IMG/VR virus record: IMGVR_UViG_3300042879_003566 | Coordinates: 1-64,000 of that record | Reading direction: 5' to 3' (one strand) | Length of the DNA: 64,000 nt | From: a virus | Part shown: piece by piece, positions 1 to 7,849 of the stretch | Layout: every line of letters begins with the position of its first letter | Position numbering within the stretch: position 1 is the stretch's first letter | Notes under the pieces: model-generated | What the model saw: the letters and a program-made list of their open reading frames with translations, nothing else | Told to the model about the DNA's origin: nothing | Database searches by the model: none | Program-made: the position numbers and the translations under genes

Positions 1-173
1 CTGAGGAGTTCAAGCCCTACGACGAGGTGATCATGAAGCAAATCCCTGGCGCTGATCACACGACTGCTGAAGCTGCTCGTCAAGCCATCCGCGACAAGTA
101 CGCCTTGATTCAGGATGTAATTGAAGGAGCGTCTACTCCAGAGGAGATCAAGGCAGCTCTTGAGGCGTCGTAG
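1..173 (+). CDS. 3' end of an unidentified gene (partial)
   Basis: The frame is open from the window edge to a TAG at 171-173, about 56 codons. The visible tail is charged and probably helical (it ends in IKAALEAS) and matches no family I know. The stop codon sits inside a 15-nt repeat that also closes or follows two fibre genes, so this is probably another tail or fibre-associated protein. The start lies outside the window. Confidence 0.6.
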   Translation, partial: EEFKPYDEVIMKQIPGADHTTAEAARQAIRDKYALIQDVIEGASTPEEIKAALEAS

Positions 174-184
174 TCCTACTCACT
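170..184 (+). repeat. Fibre-gene trailer repeat, copy 1
   Basis: GTAGTCCTACTCACT. The TAG is the stop codon of the preceding gene. The same string follows the G2 fibre gene (3396) and, on the minus strand, contains the stop of the third fibre gene (24524). Confidence 0.75.
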
Positions 185-234
185 TCCATGACAAACACAA
201 GCATTTTATACTGGCAATATAAAGGTAACAACTA

Positions 235-1611
235 ATGGCTAAAGTTCGTATTAATGGGGATACATCTGGTTACATCGAATTAGCTTCCCCTGCTGCTGCT
301 GGATCCAATACAATTACCCTTCCGTCGAGTAACGGTAGTGCTAACCAGCTGCTTAAAAACAGTGGTACAGCTGGGACCTTGGACTGGTCCACACTCACTG
401 AAGATTCCAGTGGAAACTTAAATATTGATAGTGGGACGTTATATGTAGATGCAAGTAATAACAGGGTGGGTGTTGGGACTACGAGTCCACGCAATGTATT
501 AGACGTAAATGGAACTATATATGTAGCAGGTGGCAATCAAATTCAAATTACAGGTAGTGGTGGAACAACTGGTCTTCAACTAATTGGTCAAGATGCAGCC
601 GAATCTTTAATTGGCACAATGAGTGCGCAAGCACTTGCCATAAGAACCAATTCTACGGAACGTGCTCGTATTGATAGTTCTGGGCGTTTGCTAGTTGGCA
701 CGTCTTCTAGCGCCAGTACAACTGATGCGCAATATGGTCTATTGCAAATTCAGGGTAACGGTACAAGTTCTTCAGGTGGTGCAATTCTTACCTTAAGAAG
801 GGGTGAAGCAGCTACCAGTATTACTTCTGGTGAAACATTAGGATACATCGTTTTTACTGATACTTCTGGGAACAGGTTTGGCGAAATTTACTGTGATGCT
901 GATGGCACGGCAGGTTCAAGTGATTATCCAGGCCGCCTAGTGTTCTCCACTACCGCCGATGGAGCGAGCAGTCCGACAGAGCGGATGAGGATTACGAATG
1001 GTGGACTGTTAAAAGCTACAACTGGTACTCAAACAAGCCGATACACAAATAGCACTAACCACGCAATTGTTAGCGATAAAAGCACTGAATTTTTACTTGT
1101 CTGTAACCATACAAGTTCAACAAATCCAAATGGAATTGCGATTGAATACACTGCAGCTAGCCCTAACAATACTAGCAATAACTTCCTTGAATGTATTGAT
1201 TCTACAACTGTACGAGCTGTTTTTCGCTCAAACGGCGGCTTAGCCAACTACAGCGGTAACAATGTTAATCTTTGCGACCGCAATGCCAAAAAAGACATCG
1301 CACCTGCCGATGGAACATGGGATTGCCTGAAAGAGTGGGAAATCGTCAATTTCCGTTATAAGGACCAACCCGATGATGCCGATCTAAATATGGGCGTCAT
1401 TGCCCAGCAAATTGCTGAAAGTTGCCCAGAAGCAATCACTGTCTTCCAAGAAGCTACTGAAGATCAACCAGAGAAACTTGGTGTCAAAGAGCAACAAATG
1501 ATGTGGATGGCCATCAAGGCTCTCCAAGAAGCTCAACTTAGGATTGAACAATTAGAAACCTTAAACGTTTCGTTTGAAGCACGTCTTGCTGCCCTGGAGG
1601 TGAAGCCATGA
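235..1611 (+). CDS. Tail fibre protein with C-terminal S74 chaperone domain (Cys in place of Ser)
   Basis: 458 aa. The body holds low-complexity fibre repeats of the types DSSGRLLVGTSS and GRLVFSTTADGASSPTERM, as in many cyanophage fibres. The C-terminal ~115 residues match the peptidase S74 intramolecular chaperone, which trimerises fibres and then cleaves itself off: CDRNAKKDI, a conserved GVIAQQI segment, and a final coiled coil (ALQEAQLRIEQLE). The usual SDxRLK motif has Ser then Lys five residues on; here Cys347 and Lys352 occupy those positions. The stop overlaps the next start by 4 nt (ATGA), so the two fibre genes are translationally coupled. The virion role is inferred from family knowledge. 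Confidence 0.88.
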   Translation: MAKVRINGDTSGYIELASPAAAGSNTITLPSSNGSANQLLKNSGTAGTLDWSTLTEDSSGNLNIDSGTLYVDASNNRVGVGTTSPRNVLDVNGTIYVAGGNQIQITGSGGTTGLQLIGQDAAESLIGTMSAQALAIRTNSTERARIDSSGRLLVGTSSSASTTDAQYGLLQIQGNGTSSSGGAILTLRRGEAATSITSGETLGYIVFTDTSGNRFGEIYCDADGTAGSSDYPGRLVFSTTADGASSPTERMRITNGGLLKATTGTQTSRYTNSTNHAIVSDKSTEFLLVCNHTSSTNPNGIAIEYTAASPNNTSNNFLECIDSTTVRAVFRSNGGLANYSGNNVNLCDRNAKKDIAPADGTWDCLKEWEIVNFRYKDQPDDADLNMGVIAQQIAESCPEAITVFQEATEDQPEKLGVKEQQMMWMAIKALQEAQLRIEQLETLNVSFEARLAALEVKP

Positions 1612-3389
1612 GTACCGTTAAAGTAATCCAAATTCAGCACCCAAGTGCTGCCTCTGCTGCTCTCACCCTGGATTCCAGCGGTAACCTTACTACCAGCGGT
1701 ACCCTTACCTTCCCTGCAGGCTCGGCATCTGCACCAGCTATTCAAGCCACTGGCGACCCAAACACCGGACTGTTCTTTCCAGCAGCAGATACCATCGCAT
1801 TTGCAGAAGGTGGTACCGAAGTATTAAGGATTGATTCATCTGGACGATTAGGTCTGGGGACTTCTAGTGCTGACGCACGTTTAACAATTCAGCGTCCGAC
1901 AAACAATCAAGGCATCTCTGGTGGAATTTCCTTCAAAGGGCAAGATGGAACAACTCAGGGCGGCATCGGAACTGATGGCGTAAATACTAACAACCTTCAG
2001 ATCCTTGCAACTCAGGGTATTTATTTCCACACTGGCAATACAGACGGCACAACAAACATCCGCGCCACACTTGATTCCTCAGGCCGATTAGGGATTGGCA
2101 CTACTTCGCCCAGCGTTCGCTTGCATGTAAACGTCGATTCTGCGTCCGAAACTGACGTTGCCCGTTTTCAGGCAACAGATGGCTCAGATGTTCAATTCCT
2201 CGACATTGGTGTTGATGCAGCGAGCAATCTTGTCTCCTACGACGCAACCGGCAGCACCGGCGGAGCGCATGTATGGAGGAGAGGCGGAAGCGAGGCGATG
2301 CGAATTGATAGTTCGTCGCGTCTGTTAGTTGGCACGTCTTCGAGCCGCACTGATTACAAGCTACAGGTAGAGGGAACTGCATCAAGCAACGGGTGGGGAT
2401 CTTTTGTTCATAATTCAAATGATTCTACAGGTGCAATTTTTAAACTGCTCAAGTCAAGAGGAACAGCCGTTGGCAGCAATACTGTCGTTCAAAGTGGTGA
2501 CTCTCTTGGAAGGATTGACTTTGACGGTGCAGATGGGAGCACCAATCAGACCGCTGCAACTATTCGTTGCGACGTAGACGGCACCCCTGGCGCTGGTGAC
2601 ATGCCAGGCCGATTAGTGTTCTCCACTACGGCAGATGGCACTTCTAGTCCTACGGAGCGGATGAGGATTTCACAAGGGGGATTTGTTGGAATTGGCGAAA
2701 CAGCACCAGACCGTCAATTAACAGTTAAAACAACTGAAAATGGGCGCTGGGTAATTTCTGGACAACATACTCAAGCAAGCGGACAGCTACTGCATCTCAA
2801 TGCCAATAGCAGCTCTTATGCCGATGTAATGAGCCAACTGAGATGTGATCGCGCTGCAAATAGTGCTTATTCATTTTTCATAATGGACTCTAACTATGCG
2901 GCTACCCCCGACCGAGAGTTCACGATACGTGGCGATGGCAACGCCTTTGCAGATGGCACTTGGTCCGGTGGCGGCGCCGACTACGCCGAATACTTTGAAT
3001 GGAGCGACGGCAACCTTGATGAGGAAGACCGCCGTGGTATCAGCGTTGTTCTGGATGGCAATCAAATCCGCCCTGCTGCTGATGGCGAAGATCCCATTGG
3101 CGTCATCTCTGGTAACCCCAGCGTGGTCGGTGATGCTGCTTGGAACAAGTGGGTCGGCAAGTATTTGCGCGACGACTACGGCACCTACATCCTTGATGAA
3201 AACGGTGACCGACAGCTCAACCCCGCCTACGACCCCGATCAGGAATACGTTCCCCGCGAACAACGCCCAGAGTGGGATTGCGTTGGTCTGATGGGAAAAC
3301 TCCGCATCCGCAAGGGTCAACGTACCGGCAGCCGTTGGATCAAGATGCGCGACATCAGCGATTCCGTTGAAGAATGGTTGGTCCGCTGA
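1608..3389 (+). CDS. Tail fibre/appendage protein with C-terminal peptidase G2 domain
   Basis: 593 aa, beginning on the ATGA shared with the upstream fibre gene. The N-terminal two thirds are the same repeat type (DSSGRLGLGTSS, GRLVFSTTADGTSSPTERM). The last ~145 residues (GGGADYAEYFEW ... GVISGNPSVVGDAAWNKW ... MRDISDSVEEWLVR) look like the peptidase G2 autoproteolytic chaperone known from phage neck appendages, a different fold from S74. Two adjacent fibres with different maturation domains suggests a heteromeric fibre or a host-range cassette. Several stretches are nearly identical in DNA to the other two fibre genes. Confidence 0.85.
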   Translation: MSTVKVIQIQHPSAASAALTLDSSGNLTTSGTLTFPAGSASAPAIQATGDPNTGLFFPAADTIAFAEGGTEVLRIDSSGRLGLGTSSADARLTIQRPTNNQGISGGISFKGQDGTTQGGIGTDGVNTNNLQILATQGIYFHTGNTDGTTNIRATLDSSGRLGIGTTSPSVRLHVNVDSASETDVARFQATDGSDVQFLDIGVDAASNLVSYDATGSTGGAHVWRRGGSEAMRIDSSSRLLVGTSSSRTDYKLQVEGTASSNGWGSFVHNSNDSTGAIFKLLKSRGTAVGSNTVVQSGDSLGRIDFDGADGSTNQTAATIRCDVDGTPGAGDMPGRLVFSTTADGTSSPTERMRISQGGFVGIGETAPDRQLTVKTTENGRWVISGQHTQASGQLLHLNANSSSYADVMSQLRCDRAANSAYSFFIMDSNYAATPDREFTIRGDGNAFADGTWSGGGADYAEYFEWSDGNLDEEDRRGISVVLDGNQIRPAADGEDPIGVISGNPSVVGDAAWNKWVGKYLRDDYGTYILDENGDRQLNPAYDPDQEYVPREQRPEWDCVGLMGKLRIRKGQRTGSRWIKMRDISDSVEEWLVR

Positions 3390-3395
3390 GACCTT

Positions 3396-3414
3396 GTAGT
3401 CCTACTCACTAATT
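3396..3414 (+). repeat. Fibre-gene trailer repeat, copy 2
   Basis: GTAGTCCTACTCACTAATT, 6 nt after the TGA of the G2 fibre gene. All 19 nt match copy 3 on the minus strand; the first 15 match copy 1. Confidence 0.8.
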
Positions 3415-3446
3415 AATTGGTTTAAAATAAAGAAAAACATTTGACC

Positions 3447-3770
3447 ATGGCTAACGCTACCTGGGACATCGCAAACCTTGAGCGCCACCTCCCCGATGGT
3501 GACACCTGCCCTGACGGCGCCATCTACACCGTTCACTACACCGTCAGCCTCACAGAAGATGGTGAAACTGCCGGTGCCTATGGCAGCGTTGGCCTTGGCG
3601 CTCCCGACCCCGATTCCTTCACTCCCTTCAGTGAAGTGACCAAAGAAGAAGCCGTTAACTGGGTGCTCTCTGCCCTGGGCCCCGATCAAGTTGTCTCCAT
3701 CGAAGAGGCCCTTTACAACCAGATCCAACAGAAGGTGCACCCCACTTCTGCTGATGGTGTGCCCTGGTGA
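3447..3770 (+). CDS. Conserved cyanophage hypothetical protein
   Basis: 107 aa from ATG 3447; an in-frame TTG two codons earlier is less likely. The protein is acidic with a beta-rich N-terminal half (IYTVHYTVSLTEDGE) and a helical C-terminal half. It resembles small proteins that sit beside fibre or lysis genes in cyanophages, but I cannot assign a function. It lies between the fibre genes and the lysin. Confidence 0.7.
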   Translation: MANATWDIANLERHLPDGDTCPDGAIYTVHYTVSLTEDGETAGAYGSVGLGAPDPDSFTPFSEVTKEEAVNWVLSALGPDQVVSIEEALYNQIQQKVHPTSADGVPW

Positions 3771-3812
3771 TTCGGATAAACCGAAATCATCGGCTAACTT
3801 GAATTAATAGAC

Positions 3813-3846
3813 CTGACCTAAAGTTGTATTAAAAGCTTTAGGTCAG
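3813..3846 (+). promoter_or_regulatory. 11-bp perfect hairpin abutting the lysin start codon
   Basis: CTGACCTAAAG (3813-3823) and CTTTAGGTCAG (3836-3846) pair perfectly around a 12-nt loop. The 3' arm ends at the base before the ATG at 3847, and no Shine-Dalgarno sequence is visible. In the mRNA the ribosome-entry site would be double-stranded, suggesting translational control of lysis. Confidence 0.65.
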
Positions 3847-4866
3847 ATGTCCATAAAACTTCTGGATGCCGTTGAGCATTTTAAGAATCTTCCTCATCAA
3901 ATAGAGGCATGGGAATGGTTGCAGCAAGCAATTACCCCTGACCTTCTGGAAGAATTTGCAGAAAAATATCGGGAAGCTCCCAAAGAAGAATTTGCCAACA
4001 CCTGGGAAGGTGTCCTTGCTGCAGCACAAAAAGTAGGCGCCAAATACCCAGAGGTTGTAGCCGCTCAGTGGGCATTGGAAAGTGCATGGGGCAAGCACAC
4101 ATCCTGCAATCACAATTACTTCGGTATCAAAGACGTTCAAGGCAGTGGCTGTTGCGTCAAGACACAAGAGGTGTACAACGGTAAGGAAGTCACAATTGCC
4201 GCTTGGTTCAAACGATTCCCAACCCTTTACAGCTGCGTTGAGCATTTAGTCAATCGCTGGTACAAAGACTACAAAGGATACAAAGGAGTCAATAGGGCTG
4301 GCAGTCGCAACGAATGCGCACAACTCTTGACGAAAGAGGGATATGCCACAGACCCGAACTACGCTACAAAACTGATCCAAATTATGGATCAAAAGTTAGG
4401 TACTGCAGGCACAGCACCGAAACCCACAGATCCACCGCAAGCGCAAAAGTTCACACCCTGGAGTCCCTTCAGTTACAAAGTAACTCCGCATATCACATAC
4501 GGAGAGCTAACCCTTGGTGAGGAATCCAGGCGCTTTACCAAGCAATACCAGTGTGATACAGCACTTGAACTCTGCCGGTTCCTGGAAAAGGTCCGCTCAC
4601 AATTTGGTAACAAACCAATTGTCATCACAAGTGGGCACAGGCCGCCAGCCGTCAATCAAAAAATTGGTGGCGCAAAGAATTCCGAACATCTATACTCCGG
4701 TCCCGATGAAGGCGCCGTTGATTTCTACATCAAAGGTGCAGACACCTATGCCGTTGAAAAATACTGCGACAAAAATTGGCCGTACTCTGTTGGCTATGGT
4801 GCAGACCGTGGGTTTGTGCATTTAGGAATGCGATTGGGGAAACAACGAATCAGATGGGATTATTAA
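3847..4866 (+). CDS. Two-domain endolysin: glucosaminidase-type N-terminus + peptidase M15
   Basis: 339 aa. Residues about 50-185 resemble the lysozyme-like N-acetylglucosaminidase fold (VVAAQWALESAWGKH with the catalytic Glu, NYFGIKD, AWFKRFPTLYSC). After a Pro/Lys linker, residues about 205-339 match a Zn-dependent M15A peptidase: SGHRPPAVNQKIGGA, a SEH pair, AVDFYI and FVHLG supply the metal ligands and active site. The enzyme would cut both glycan and peptide parts of host peptidoglycan at lysis. No signal peptide is seen, so a holin would be needed; a small membrane protein lies just downstream at 5030-5194. A perfect hairpin covers the region before the start. Confidence 0.88.
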   Translation: MSIKLLDAVEHFKNLPHQIEAWEWLQQAITPDLLEEFAEKYREAPKEEFANTWEGVLAAAQKVGAKYPEVVAAQWALESAWGKHTSCNHNYFGIKDVQGSGCCVKTQEVYNGKEVTIAAWFKRFPTLYSCVEHLVNRWYKDYKGYKGVNRAGSRNECAQLLTKEGYATDPNYATKLIQIMDQKLGTAGTAPKPTDPPQAQKFTPWSPFSYKVTPHITYGELTLGEESRRFTKQYQCDTALELCRFLEKVRSQFGNKPIVITSGHRPPAVNQKIGGAKNSEHLYSGPDEGAVDFYIKGADTYAVEKYCDKNWPYSVGYGADRGFVHLGMRLGKQRIRWDY

Positions 4867-4867
4867 G

Positions 4868-5029
4868 GTGAAAAAGTACAAAGAACCTTATATACGCGTC
4901 AATATCTGCTGGGAAGTTAAAGATGAAAAAAAATGCGTAACCCTGTCAAAAGAACAGGCCTACGCAACGAGAGATTGGGTGGAACAGCGGGGCGGATGCG
5001 TCTACTGGTTCCAGGCTTTGCCAAGCTAA
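4868..5029 (+). CDS. Small hypothetical protein
   Basis: 53 aa from GTG 4868, one base after the lysin stop. It contains Trp- and Cys-bearing segments (NICWEVKDEKK, GGCVYWFQALPS). The tight spacing and the stop at 5029, directly against the opposite-strand stop at 5030, support it. Function unknown. Confidence 0.55.
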   Translation: MKKYKEPYIRVNICWEVKDEKKCVTLSKEQAYATRDWVEQRGGCVYWFQALPS

Positions 5030-5194
5030 TCAGCGATCTTTGGCGCGACCAATATTCAGTGCCAGAAACTCAAGCACTTTATAAGCTTTGCCGAGGAAGT
5101 CATCATCCTTGAGAGTGGGAGTTAAGGCGCAGATAACAGAAGCAGCGGCGTGGATAGCCAGGGCCACTTCCAGGTAATCACGAAACTTTTCCAT
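5030..5194 (-). CDS. Small one-helix membrane protein, possible holin-like
   Basis: 54 aa from ATG 5194. A hydrophobic helix (VALAIHAAASVICALTPTL) is followed by a charged tail (NIGRAKDR). Similar short proteins with the LTPTxKDD signature are common in phages. Position next to the endolysin fits a lysis role, but it is on the opposite strand and this is inference. Confidence 0.6.
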   Translation of the reverse strand: MEKFRDYLEVALAIHAAASVICALTPTLKDDDFLGKAYKVLEFLALNIGRAKDR

Positions 5195-5212
5195 GGGTAT
5201 AATCCATTTCTT

Positions 5213-5383
5213 TTATTCTACAAACCTTGGCTTATAAAAGAAAAAAGATTTGTATTCGTCTGATATTTCCCACCGATTGTCTTCATGTTTTAGAAACCAT
5301 TTCTTCCATACTTCAAACTGTTTATCGGGCAGTGCCGATTCACAGCGCAAACACATGGAGTCGCCTTCAGGAAGTTCTTTCAT
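5213..5383 (-). CDS. Small hypothetical protein with a CxxC pair
   Basis: 56 aa from ATG 5383, which has AGGTG six bases upstream. It holds MCLRCESALP followed by a Trp/Lys-rich helix and an aromatic end (FFFYKPRF). The frame stays open upstream to 5653, but that part runs out of frame across the next gene and looks like a shadow. Function unknown. Confidence 0.5.
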   Translation of the reverse strand: MKELPEGDSMCLRCESALPDKQFEVWKKWFLKHEDNRWEISDEYKSFFFYKPRFVE

Positions 5384-5432
5384 CCATTGACGCACCTGGC
5401 GAATAGCAATCGCCTGTGTCTTGGGGCCAAAC

Positions 5433-5660
5433 CTACCGGTCAAACTCGAACTCAACCGTGACACGGATTTTTTCTTTCGTTGTGTCATCCAGTCGCTTAG
5501 TTGTCTTTTTGATTTGCCGACCGCTAAGCTCGCAAGCCACACGCACCCTTTCTGGGTACGAATCCATGGCTTCAATCGCATCTTGAGGATCATCCCATCC
5601 GGCAAAGAAATCATCCCAATCTTCTTTGCGCGTCGTGGTCTGTATGTTGTCACTGCCCAT
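5433..5660 (-). CDS. Small acidic hypothetical protein
   Basis: 75 aa, MGSDNIQTTTRKEDWDDFF..., acidic and Trp-rich at the N-terminus and basic toward the C-terminus. Its ATG overlaps the TGA of the upstream gene (TGATG), so the two are coupled. No family recognised. Confidence 0.6.
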   Translation of the reverse strand: MGSDNIQTTTRKEDWDDFFAGWDDPQDAIEAMDSYPERVRVACELSGRQIKKTTKRLDDTTKEKIRVTVEFEFDR

Positions 5661-5794
5661 CACTCTTCATAAATACGACAACTAGCCGACCAGGGCTGGT
5701 CTTTGCAATAACAATCTAAAAGTTGTTTTGTTGTCTTGGGCTTCTTATTAATGCGGAACACGTAATTAATAAGACGTTGCAGTTTAGCAATCAT
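5660..5794 (-). CDS. Small basic hypothetical protein
   Basis: 44 aa, MIAKLQRLINYVFRINKKPK... with three Cys near the end. The ATG overlaps the stop of the upstream gene (ATGA) and its stop overlaps the next start (TGATG); this double coupling is the main evidence. Confidence 0.6.
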   Translation of the reverse strand: MIAKLQRLINYVFRINKKPKTTKQLLDCYCKDQPWSASCRIYEE

Positions 5795-6516
5795 GGTCTT
5801 GTCGTCAAAGGAACAAAGACTTCAGGGAAGGGTGAATCAATGGGATGCTCACGGTTCCAGGCAGTTTGCCACTCAGAAAGCGAATGTTCATGCTCTTCTG
5901 CACCCGTGTAGCTTGGAGTGGTATCTAGGAGAACAGCACTTTCAGCAATAATGTCCTCAAAAAGAATACGCGAAAAATCTTCTAAGAGAAGGAAAGGTGT
6001 TGGATCTGCAACTTCAATAACAATACCAACAGCATAATCAAGACGCTCGTTGCGTGTACTGGAAATACACAACAAATACTCCCCTACTCCCAAGGGAAAG
6101 TACATGTCATCGCCACGGTCCAAGCGTGCAGGATTAAAGACGTTATATAAATCTGACCCAGCACTCATCACGTGCCCAACATAGGGGTGAATAATATCTC
6201 CTTCACTATTAACAGTTTCTACACTATTGGCATCAAAGACACCGCGACTTTCAATCGGATTACGGTTTAAGTCGTAAGCAGAGACTTGAATATATTTCGG
6301 ACGTGGGCCGCCCTTGGCGATGATGATCCAACCCGGTGTACTAAGCGTAACTTTGAACCAATGGTTATATGTACCGCCGCCATAGCCACCACTAATTACC
6401 TGGCTCAGTGGGCCCAGGGTTCCGGTCAAATAACGCAACGATGTTTGGCTAAATGAACCAAGCGGCAACGGATCATTAGCTGTCCGCTGCCTCTGATTCA
6501 ATTGATTACGAGACAT
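5791..6516 (-). CDS. Hypothetical protein, probably virion-associated
   Basis: 241 aa, rich in beta-type segments (WFKVTLSTPGWIIIAKGG, YFPLGVGEYLLCISSTR). It has no membrane helix, no enzyme motif and a Pro-rich C-terminus. The beta-sandwich-like composition and nearness to lysis and fibre genes suggest a structural protein, but I do not recognise the family. It heads a chain of coupled small genes running to 5213. Confidence 0.7.
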   Translation of the reverse strand: MSRNQLNQRQRTANDPLPLGSFSQTSLRYLTGTLGPLSQVISGGYGGGTYNHWFKVTLSTPGWIIIAKGGPRPKYIQVSAYDLNRNPIESRGVFDANSVETVNSEGDIIHPYVGHVMSAGSDLYNVFNPARLDRGDDMYFPLGVGEYLLCISSTRNERLDYAVGIVIEVADPTPFLLLEDFSRILFEDIIAESAVLLDTTPSYTGAEEHEHSLSEWQTAWNREHPIDSPFPEVFVPLTTRP

Positions 6517-6533
6517 TATCGACCATTAATTTT

Positions 6534-7205
6534 CTATCCCTCATCATAATCGGGGGGATCCTTGGCGCATAAGGGATGACGTATGGTATGGCGATAGGAA
6601 TCACGAATGACATCATTTTCTCTTCCGGCGTGAGAAGCATTGGTGATCAGCATTAATTGCTCTGGCCTGAACTCCGTCACAAACGGATGGACATTCGCAG
6701 GTGGCATCCCGATATTCCAGCTGGAGATCAGATGAAGTGGGTTGCCGCACCAGGGATTACCACATGCCTTGCTGATGACAAGCGAACCGACATCCCCCCA
6801 AGCACATTGGTAAATCAACTTTTGTGGCGTGACGTTTTCAGAGGCACGTCCCGTATAAAACGAACGATACGACGGGAAGCACATACGCCTGGGCGTCTTG
6901 GCACCAGGGAGATTCATGTCCCAACATTCGTCCGGTTCACCGATTCGTACTGATTTCCACAAGGATTCGTACTTGTAGTTGTAGTACGGGTGAAGGAAGT
7001 TCATGTTGAAGCCACAGATATTCGATTTGATCTTGATGACGCAGTGGTAGCACCAATGGTGTTGTGCGTCGCGAATGGTGTGGCGGTGGGCGCAGGGATA
7101 CCCCCTGTAATACCCATGAGACTTAAGTTGAGAATCGTCTAGCGAGTCAATGTCCCGGACGTAGCGGAAGGCAATTGGCTCAAGGACTTTGGTCAAGTTG
7201 GCCAT
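6534..7205 (-). CDS. Cys/His-rich HNH/His-Me-finger-like protein
   Basis: 223 aa. The N-terminal third has a Cys/His-rich segment (YPCAHRHTI ... HWCYHCVIKIKSNICGF). The middle has CGNPWCGNPLHLI, resembling the CxNPxCxNPxHL zinc-loop of His-Me-finger homing-type endonucleases. The start overlaps the stop of the upstream HNH-like gene (TGATG). Nuclease activity is inferred; it could instead be a Zn-binding DNA-binding protein. Confidence 0.65.
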   Translation of the reverse strand: MANLTKVLEPIAFRYVRDIDSLDDSQLKSHGYYRGYPCAHRHTIRDAQHHWCYHCVIKIKSNICGFNMNFLHPYYNYKYESLWKSVRIGEPDECWDMNLPGAKTPRRMCFPSYRSFYTGRASENVTPQKLIYQCAWGDVGSLVISKACGNPWCGNPLHLISSWNIGMPPANVHPFVTEFRPEQLMLITNASHAGRENDVIRDSYRHTIRHPLCAKDPPDYDEG

Positions 7206-7558
7206 CAGTTCCAGCTCCAGTCAGGCTTGCGTTCCTTCCGTCGGGGCTGCCAGCAGGCGTGCAACTCCCTCCTGTTGTCCCGGTTGTGGTTGTAGTGGTG
7301 GTGCTTCACGCCGTGGGAGTCAGGGCAATCGCCAGTGCGTAAGTAGTAGACGATGCGATGGGCAAGATACACCTCGTTGTCGATGGACACCTGGTAGAAC
7401 CCCGACTGCCTGTGGCGGCGCTCAACAAACTCCCCGGACCCCACCCACCGGAGCCCACTGGGGTGATCGTCCGTTAATTCCAGGAGTTGTTCCAAGTGCC
7501 AGAGGGGTGGGAGTGGTTTGTAGTTGTGTGGCAAAACAGAGAATAGGAATGAAATCAC
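7205..7558 (-). CDS. HNH endonuclease-like protein
   Basis: 117 aa from GTG 7558. It contains YLAHRIVYYLRTG followed by HHHYNHNRDNRRELHAC, matching the YxAHRxxxxLxxG ... DHxNxxxxDNRxxNL layout of phage HNH homing endonucleases. His replaces the usual Asp before the first catalytic His. The first ~9 codons lie inside the left arm of a large inverted repeat, so the true start may be further in. It is coupled to the next gene. Confidence 0.7.
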   Translation of the reverse strand: MISFLFSVLPHNYKPLPPLWHLEQLLELTDDHPSGLRWVGSGEFVERRHRQSGFYQVSIDNEVYLAHRIVYYLRTGDCPDSHGVKHHHYNHNRDNRRELHACWQPRRKERKPDWSWN

Positions 7559-7710
7559 TTAATACTAATGCGTGTTACACGATGCGCACGGTGTAGTAAC
7601 GTATTCTTCTTTTTCTTATGAGTCTCATGAGAAGCAGAATGGATGACTACACGCCGGCCACCGTGTAACGCGCCCTTCTATTAAACGAAATAACTCCTAT
7701 TCTCTGTTTT
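7533..7710. repeat. 178-bp imperfect inverted repeat (long hairpin)
   Basis: Two arms fold around one centre near 7621/7622. 7533-7547 (AAAACAGAGAATAGG) pairs perfectly with 7696-7710. In the same register pair 7559-7564/7679-7684, 7574-7581/7662-7669, 7591-7596/7647-7652 and much of 7602-7611/7632-7641, leaving a short unpaired loop. It overlaps the 5' end of the HNH-like gene and lies between that gene and the terminator of the glycosyltransferase gene. Confidence 0.8.
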
Positions 7711-7778
7711 ACGCACATCTACCCCTCTTTTCACCTCACCCGCCTCACCTGCGTCTCATTCCAAGACTCCTGGCCAAT

Positions 7779-7811
7779 AAAAAACCCCACCTTCCGTAGC
7801 GGAGGGCGGGG
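7779..7811 (-). terminator. Intrinsic terminator after the glycosyltransferase gene
   Basis: On the minus strand a 12-bp GC-rich stem with one mismatch (7785-7796 with 7800-7811) and a 3-nt loop is followed by six T. It lies ~40 nt beyond the stop at 7850. Confidence 0.85.
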
Positions 7812-7849
7812 GGAGAGGCAGTGCGTTCATGCCTTCATGCCGCATGAAT

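Noticed and set aside
2871-3320. 149-aa minus-strand and 131-aa plus-strand frames within the G2 domain
   Set aside because: Both are shadows of the conserved peptidase G2 coding region.
5213-5653. 146-aa frame as a single gene
   Set aside because: Its first 85 codons overlap a better gene in another frame and are Arg/Ser/Lys-rich. Only the last 56 codons look real.
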